Part shown: in pieces, positions 27,850-35,800 of the stretch | How positions within the stretch are numbered: the first letter of the stretch is position 1 | Layout: every line of letters starts with the position of its first letter | DNA from: Crossaster papposus | Lineage: Eukaryota; Echinodermata; Asteroidea; Velatida; Solasteridae | Direction: 5' to 3' | Assembly (NCBI GenBank): GCA_037893245.1 | Contig: JBAIAA010000253.1 | Location: 1-64,000 of the forward strand | DNA: 64,000 bases | Translations under genes and position numbers: made by a program | The notes under the pieces: model-generated | Told to the model about the DNA's origin: nothing | What the model saw: the letters and a program-made list of their open reading frames with translations, nothing else | Databases searched by the model: none

Positions 27850-28425
27850 TGCCCACTCCACAAAAATGGGTATTATGTTACTAACAAGTGAAATTGAGTT
27901 ATATACAATGTACATGGATATACCGTACGCGAGCGCGGGATTATTTTTCACAAACATCGCTCTCAGCGGGCCCAGTCCGGCAGTCCGCAGGTAGCACACC
28001 CTGCCAGCTGCTAGCCGATCGCTGACAGATATTTACATGTACATTTTGACAGCATTTTATTTGTTTTTTAATAGAGCTCCATAGCCCCTCTCATTTTGGA
28101 GATATCACATGTTTGCATATTGATTACTTCCTTGGAGTTCAAATTACACAACTGAGAAAACAAGCTTTGAAAAAGCTGGCTCTGTTGTAGAACAACAGAA
28201 CGATGCACACAAAATGGTCGTTTTTTTCCCACTGTATTCATCAAAATCAATATTTCTCTAAATAAAACTTGAAACTGCAGATATTAAAGATGTCATTCAT
28301 GACAAAAAAATGAAAATCACATTTGGACAAAATGTTCACTTTCTCAACATTAAGCGGGCCATTACATGATAATGCACAGCGCAACTTAATACCCTTTTTT
28401 GTGGAGACGGTAACATTTTGTTTCA
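27850..28425 (-). mobile_element. MITE family G copy, split by a B-like insertion
   Basis: Inverse-complement match to the G copy at 43716-44176: aaattgagttatatac, ccatagcccctctcattttg, attgattacttcc, aatggtcgttttttt and gggccattacatgataatgc. About 27930-28045 is a B-like segment (gcgcgggattatttttcac, gctgacagatattt) inserted in it. Ends are degenerate. Confidence 0.65.
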
Positions 28426-28631
28426 CGCAATGCGATGAAGAATCTTTAAAACGTAGAAAAAAAAGAAAAAAAAAGAATACAAGAATACAAGTTGCTTGAT
28501 AAATATACAAGTTTAGTCTGCAGCAGTTATGTACATTTTTGCACATTAGGTCACTTGAATGCGATGACCATTACAATGGGCTTGATAGAGACCGGGTGCA
28601 AGACTTGGCATGTGCCCTTAAGGCTGCGGCT

Positions 28632-28757
28632 GTGGCTGTGTCCGCATTACTAGGCTACGGCTAGACATAACACACGGGTCAATGGGAAGTGGCTGCAGCC
28701 ACTACCATAGACTAGTGTGCAATCTCAAACCATAGCCAAGTCATTCGGACACAGCCA
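28632..28757. mobile_element. Short inverted-repeat element
   Basis: tggctgtgtccg at 28632 and cggacacagcca at 28746 are perfect inverted repeats about 126 bp apart, with further complementary words inside (gtggctgcagccac). Possibly a small MITE; no second clear copy seen in the window. Confidence 0.4.
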
Positions 28758-28952
28758 TACTCAATGAAAGTCCCTTGTTAGCTGGGCAGTGCTCAGATAC
28801 AAAAGATCTCTGCACATAAGAACATCAATTCAGCGCTCTAGTAATTTAACCTTGCGACGTGCGGCCATTTTGTTTTTACACGAACGCGCGTCCGTACTTA
28901 TTTTCAAAGTCGGTTGTATTTCGTGTGTACAACTGTTCGGTTTTATGGCTTT

Positions 28953-29298
28953 ATATGTGACCTGTCAGCACAAAATGAGAGTCAAGTCGCACAATGTGAT
29001 TCAGAGAGATGGCCATCCAAAGTCAAAAAATTAAGGGGTGGTCAATTTTAAGATTTTGCATAATTTGGAAAGCCCAAGTCCTCCTCTAGATATTCCTATT
29101 TTTTGGGTGAGATCAGATGATCGAAAACCTCCTAAATTAAGCGATTTTGAGTAGTTAGTGTTTTGATTAAAGTCCATTAATGGTCTAATGTGTTATGTAC
29201 CATTGGAAAGCTCTCTTTCTCAAGAATTTGAAAATACCAATATCTTAGTTTTCAATATTTCCGACTTTACTCTCATTTTGTGATGACAGGTCACATAT
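28953..29298. mobile_element. MITE family G, copy with ATATGTGACC ends
   Basis: Starts ATATGTGACCTGTCAGCAC and ends with its inverse complement (gatgacaggtcacatat). The subterminal region contains agtcaagtcgcac, the family hallmark. Open frames across it are spurious. Confidence 0.8.
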
Positions 29299-29577
29299 GT
29301 CAACACAGCACTTTCCCATAGTTTCTGAATATATTCGATCCCAGCTGGTGTTGTTGAATGGGGCAAGGCAACAATAGCATGATTAATTGCTTGGGTAGGT
29401 CTGGTAAACCCAGACTTGAAAGGCCCCTTTATGTACACAAAGTAATGAGATACTCGCAGGGCAGCACTTTCCTTTGCAAAAAGCTGTGTCACCGGTTTAA
29501 CCAGGGTTCAAGCGGCACTTGAACTAGGAATACATGTAATATGAGATTTGCTTAACAAAAGAAAACAAATCTATTGT

Positions 29578-29583
29578 TTTATT
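29578..29583 (-). terminator. Candidate polyadenylation signal for the tetraspanin gene
   Basis: AATAAA on the minus strand, about 155 bp downstream of the tetraspanin stop codon. It is the first canonical hexamer seen in that direction. Cleavage site not determined. Confidence 0.45.
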
Positions 29584-29738
29584 ACGGCGAAGCGACTTCG
29601 AAAAAAAAGTGCGGTGGCACGTCGCAGGGTTAAGTAGTATTCTGTAGTACTCGGTTCTTTAGAACAAATTAAGTAATGCCTAGCCGGCGTTAGGGTTAAA
29701 CCCACCCTGTTTTTGCCTAACGTTTTCTTACACACGTC

Positions 29739-29807
29739 TTAGTATGGTTCTTGCTCCTCGTATCTTAGATGACAGTAGAGACACATTGAGAAGACCAGTC
29801 CAAACAT
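29739..29807 (-). CDS. Tetraspanin exon 7 (residues 233-254 and stop)
   Basis: Acceptor TTTACAG|ATGTTT. Encodes MFGLVFSMCLYCHLRYEEQE followed by PY and TAA. The end of membrane segment 4 and the short cytoplasmic tail compare well with CD151 in length and in its tyrosine-based motif. Confidence 0.9.
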   Translation of the reverse strand: MFGLVFSMCLYCHLRYEEQEPY

Positions 29808-32800
29808 CTGTAAACCACAAAAAAAAAAAATTAACTAAAAATTAAAATTAAAAAAAAACCAATTAACCCTAACCCTGCCAGATCCAGCACAGTGCATCTG
29901 TGATGACTGCTTGACCTTGCTGGACTCTGCACTGTGACAATGTGACAATGTGACAATGTGACAATGTGACAATGTGACAATGTGACAAAGTATGCAATCT
30001 GTTGCGTCTGGCAGGTTTTTTAGCTAAAATACCCTGGAGGGTTATGGTTAATTAATCAAAATTAAAACCCAGAGTTTTCTTAATTTACTTGAATAAATCA
30101 GTCACGACAATAAAAGTTAAATTACGTGGGTCAAGTCACAGGCCATCCATCACCCAGTATGCCTACTCGTAATAATATATGTGACCCACTCTGCAAAAAT
30201 GAGTCTGATGTGTTAAAAAAAAAAAATCAATTTTACAGTTGGTCAGAAAAGGCCGGAAATAAGCTTTCATTTGATATATGGCACAACTCTGTAGTGTAAT
30301 GCATTGGGTCTTTTACAATTTTGGGAAATTTGCTTTTTCTCAGTTATATTCAAAATGTTTACAATTGTAGTGCTTCATCAGATGCTATGGTATGAGAATG
30401 ACAAAACCTGTATTAAATTTAATTTAGGGATCAAAACAATCTTTTCAATTGATCAGATCTGAAAATATAGGTGTCGGAGAAACCAAAATGCCTTAAAATA
30501 AAAATATTATTTGTTGAAAGAAAAATCACCTCCGAGACAATACTGAAACAGCCCTTTACGTAAAAATGTATTTTGTGAGTTTTTGTGACAGACACATTTT
30601 TGCAGAGCGGGTCACATGTGATGGCGTTCTGGCAAAATAAGATGAAACTGGGCACAGAAACTTGACCATGTTACGTCACGCAATTATACACGCAACGTCA
30701 CACGCACATGCAAATGCGACACAGTTCTGATCGGAATTTTTCAAGCGATTATAGCTGGCGCCAATTCCATAGAGCTGCTTTTAAGCAAAAATGTTTGCTT
30801 AAGCACAAAAACCTTTGCTTAATAAATCAAGTAAGGAGTTGAAATTCCATGCGATTGTTAATGCTAAGCTAACAACAGCCAAGTACCAATCGCAAATAAT
30901 ATACATCACATGGAGTTGTGGCTGGTAAGCTGGTTTTAATAAGCAAGAATGCTTTGTGCTTAAGCAATTTTTTATGCTTAAAGGGATCGTATACGTTTAG
31001 TAATTACTCCAAAAATTATTGGCAATAAAAACTTACTTGGTAAGAAGTTTCGGATAGTATAATGCATTTTTAGAAATTGTTCACTTTGAAGTACTGCGGT
31101 TATGGAAAAAAATACCACTTTTTATCCCCAAAAATTTGAATCTGAGAAGCGTTACTGCAGTGACGTTTCTCAGATTGTGTATTCCAATGCAGATTATTCT
31201 TCCTGCGTGGACATAACCGCTCCAGATTTTCGGCAATATCTCAAAATCGCAACCAGCTTTTAAAATGAAATTTTTACAGGTTAGTTTTATGGTATATATA
31301 TCTATAACTATAGGATTGAAACAAACAGTGGTTTCCAATTACCAAATGTATACGATCCCTTTACTAAGCAGCTTTATGAAATTAGCCCCAGATATTACAA
31401 GACGATCTTATCGAAGGTCATAGCGTGGTACGATGTACGTTAAAGGGCGACCGCATCGGTGGCCTATGCGCGCTGCATACAAAAAAGACTAGTGCAGTCC
31501 AATGTTACTTTTCAACTCACTTGAACTCCTGCGATTGCCATGCACACTGCACCTATGATGGCCAGATGTCCACTGAAATAGGTGGTCAGTGCATCCACAC
31601 AGCCCTGAAAATATCAACAAGAAACGAGCACATATAATCCACAAATCAACACTTTAAAAAGGTAGGATACACCATTGGCAATTTGTTGAATTATCATGAA
31701 TGGGTGAATTTGGAGGGTTGTATTTTATAGTGAATATTGTTTAACTGACCTGTCCGAAGTTTTACAATCATGGATGCTGAGAAAAGCACGAAAAACAGCG
31801 ATTGTTTTCAACCGACGTCAGGCAGTGGTTCTTATGTTGTTCTTGTTTGTTTCGCGATCGTGATTTTTTTTGTTAAACAATTCAATTTTGTTGAACAATT
31901 ACTGGATATCTGGCGCAATCATTTTGCTGGATGCCTACAATCATTATTTACATTCAAATAAAGTAAGATATTTCTTAATAATTTGGTAGTAAACATTTTT
32001 GATATCTGCAAATGGTGTATCCTACCGGTACCTAAGTTGAAGTGTGGCCATTGTTACAGGATTATTCAGCCAGAATGGCAGAACTATTGCCACGACAGTT
32101 CTGGGTATTTATCCAAGAGGATTGAGGTTATTTAACCAGTTCGCGCCGGGATTATTTTAACATCACCGAGCCGAGAGGCGGGATTATTTTTAACGAAACT
32201 CGATCCGAAGCGGGTTCAGGCAGATAGTGCCGGGAAGCACACCCACGCAATTCCGGCCTTGCTCGCTGCTGACAGACATTTCCGAACTTGAACTTGGCGT
32301 GTTTATGCGTCATCCGGCGAGAACTGGTTAGATCAAATCAAATCAAACACACATTTATTTCCTCTTCTTGACATAGATACACAATTATATAAGTATTAAA
32401 TAACAAGATATAAGAGGTAGCAAGACCTTGTAAGCAGAGCTTGTATTAGGCATGCCATTAAACAAAAACAAACAAACGGACAACATAAATTATAGGAAAA
32501 CAATCAAACTTCTAATAGTAATAGGCCTACTGGACTACATGTGATTACCATACCAAGTCCATTTGTACAAGGATACATGAAATTTATAATTACATTAGGT
32601 ACAATTTAAGTTTACGTTAACAATATTATATGACCTTGAACATCTAAGAGAGAATGGTAAATCATTCCACAATTAAGGTCCGGAGTATTTGATGTTGTGT
32701 TGAAAAGCAGATGTTCTATGTTGCGGTATATGGAAATGTAAGTTAGTGGACATACGAGTGTTATAGTTATGTAAGTTACAGTTAAGTACAAACATATTTG

Positions 32801-35800
32801 AATAGGAAATGGGCAGCAAATTGTTTTTATACTTGTACATAAATAGTAATTGTTGGTATTTGTTTAGGTTTATAGATAAATATATGATCCCAATACCGGG
32901 CGGGATATACATGTAGACCCCAAACGGTCCAAAAAGGAATTGGTATTTGATGGTCCGTCTAGCGGGACGTTGGAAACTTGCAGACTTACCAGATGATAGA
33001 TGTTGGACGGGTGGTCGCGTTTGGCACACGTCTGGCTCTCCGTCTTACAGCAGCTGTCGGGAGAGCTCTGGTTTCCGTCTCTCCCACTCATTTTCCAACT
33101 GCTTAGCTGGTAGTCCGCATAACTGGCCGCGCCGCAGCAATGAAACTTAATATATAAAAAAAGGAAAAAAGGAAAAAAGTTATTTCATAATATTATAATA
33201 TTTCGCGCAACCATTTTTGTAACAGACCTGCTCCCATGAAATCAGAGTAAAGTTTACATTTTGATATTTTTAAGATATTGGTATTTCCAGATTCCTTGAA
33301 TTCCTAGCTTTAAAACGATATATAATTTATTGGGTAGGGTATTTAACAAATATCTAATATTGACGTTACACGTCCTTCAATTTAATGTCCTTCCCATGTG
33401 ACCGAGAATCGTTCTAATAAAAAAATAAAAAGTAAGCTGCTTGTATGATTACGCTTCTTCCCAATAAACACGTTTCTCATTGCTATTCTCTTGCTATTCT
33501 ACATGCCCTTTCCAAGAGTAACATTAAGTCAGATATAGGATGGCTTCACTATTGACAATTCGCCTTTTTCTTCCGCTGAGAGAGCACGGAGCACATAAAG
33601 AAAAAAAGTTCATTCTAATCTTACCGTTCTCTGGAGATCATCGTAGGCCAGGGTAAACTCTAGTTGATCCTTCATACCGTAGTTATCCACCAGCGTACTG
33701 TTCAGGCAACGCTCCAGTTCAGCGCTGACCTGAGCACGTCACAGGGACAAACGGGACAGAATGAACAACGATGACAATCAGGACAGATCAGGACAAGCAA
33801 AATTTACATTTTATATGATGTGCGGTGCTTATATAGCGCTTTATCACCTAAGTCTTAAGCAAAAATTACATTTTATATGATGTGCGGTGCTTATATAGCG
33901 CTTTATCATCAAAGTCTCAAAGCGCTTAACATTATTACTTCAGTCATTGGGCCCATGAAACATTCCAAATACCATCTTAGCTCCCTGGGGAGTATACAGC
34001 TCGATGCTGCCATTTCGGCACAAAGCAGCTAAATCAACCACAATAACCATCTCTGCCCTCACAGGTACCCATTTTACTCCTGGGTGGAGAGAAGCAATGA
34101 GTGACAAAGTGCCTTGCCCAAGGGCACACGCACCGTAGTCTAAGGCAGGACTCGAACCCACAACCTGTAGCTTTTACCTACAGATTACAAATTCAATGCT
34201 CCAGACCACGAGGCCATGGCACTCCACAATATCAATTTCTAACAATTGCCAGCCGGCAATCGTTGGAAAAACCTGATTGGTCAACATTGTTATTTGTAAT
34301 ACGGTTACACATCCGTGAATGAGCATGATGGCAGGCAAGCCAACTAGCCTGGTTCCTTACACCTGATATATTTCTCTAATGAAACACAAATAAACAACAA
34401 GGGAAACAGACTAGGTAAATTTGCATAAATCTCAAAGTGAACAAAGAAATTGGCAAGGCGGGACTTGAACCTGCAACCTCCGGAATACCGGACCGGCACT
34501 TTACCAACTGAGCTATCTTGCCCTATGTTGGCGCCCTCGATCAAAGATACAGACAATTTTGGAGACCACCAAGATAGGGCAAGATAGGGCAAGATAGGGC
34601 AACATAGGGCAAGATAGCTCAGTTGGTAAAGTGCCAGGTCCGGTATTCCGGAGGTCGCAGGTTCAAGTCCCACCTTGCCAATGTCTTTGTTCACTTTGAG
34701 ATTTATACAAATCTACAGGTACCGTACCTAGTCCGTTTCCTCGTGGGCCCTTGAGTGGCCTGTGAGTGGCCCAGGAGTGACCCGTGAGTGACCCGTAAGA
34801 AACCTGTGAGTGGCCTATGAATAAACTGTGAGTGGCCTTGAGTGGGCCGTGAGTGGCACGTGAGACAGTCATTTTTCCCTGTGGCATTCAGCCTCCAGAA
34901 ATAGGACCCTCTTCTGGTCACTCACAGTCCCTCGGGGCAGCATAGACGTGCACTAGTGACCTCATTGCCAGTCTATATAAACAGAAGCACTTACGTTTTC
35001 TCTGTAGATGTAAACATAAATTCCGACCACGAGTTCTGCGATGCACAAGATGACCAGAAGAGAAAAGTACTGTGGAGAGAGAGAGAGACGCAGAGAGTCT
35101 AGAGATGGTGTTAATACCAGAGGGGTTTGCCCTGAAGAAGTGCACAGTGCGAAAGCGACAACGAGATAACCGATTGACAAGCAAACAGCGTGTCTGAAAG
35201 ACAACGTATTGTACCTTTTCTCTAAAATGTTGATCAATAAACACCGCCTTTTTTTAATTTTAATTAAAACACAAATATGCTTGACTTTTGACAAGCAACA
35301 TGTGCTTAACTTTTGACAAGCAACATGTGCTAAACTTTTGACAAGCAACATTGGTTTTTTTTGGTATTTTTTATTTTTTTATATATATTTTTTCTGAATT
35401 TTATTGAACATTGTGTGTGGTGCAAAAAAGGCACCACGATTTGGAGCATTTTTGGCGATCATCCTTTGCGATCATCCATTTGGTACTAGCTCTAGGTTAA
35501 TGACGTGCAAACCCAACCTGAAACCAACCCAACCCGACCCAAACATTGGGTCGGGTTGGGTCGGGTTGGGTCGGGTGTGTTTTTTTTTTTAAGTTCGCTT
35601 CTGTTTCCGTCAGTTCGGGTCGGCTTTTCCCCCAATTTTTTGTCCTGTCGGGTCGGGTCGGGTCGGGTCGGGTCGGGTCGGGTCGGGTCGGGTCAGTTTG
35701 GGGAGTTCAGACCGATTTCATTTCGGATTCAGTTTTCATCTTTCATGTTTTGGGTCGCATTGACCTGATCAGCCCAACAAGATTGCACGTATTAATCTAG

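Larger units (their letters stand above)
34421..34711. repeat. Foldback element with two inverted tRNA-like arms
   Basis: Arms of about 100 bp are inverted: ataaatctcaaagtgaacaa at the left against ttgttcactttgagatttat at the right, each continuing into a tRNA-like sequence. The loop holds gcgccctcgatcaaagatac and a 10-bp tandem aagatagggc. Confidence 0.85.

Noticed and set aside
34451-34680. Two functional tRNA genes in inverted orientation
   Set aside because: The anticodon arm has a 5-bp stem with a 4-nt loop and the acceptor pairing is incomplete, so these are tRNA-derived sequences.
35505-35800. Overlapping plus-strand frames rich in GRVGSG
   Set aside because: Produced by the GGGTC microsatellite in two frames; intronic to the tetraspanin gene.
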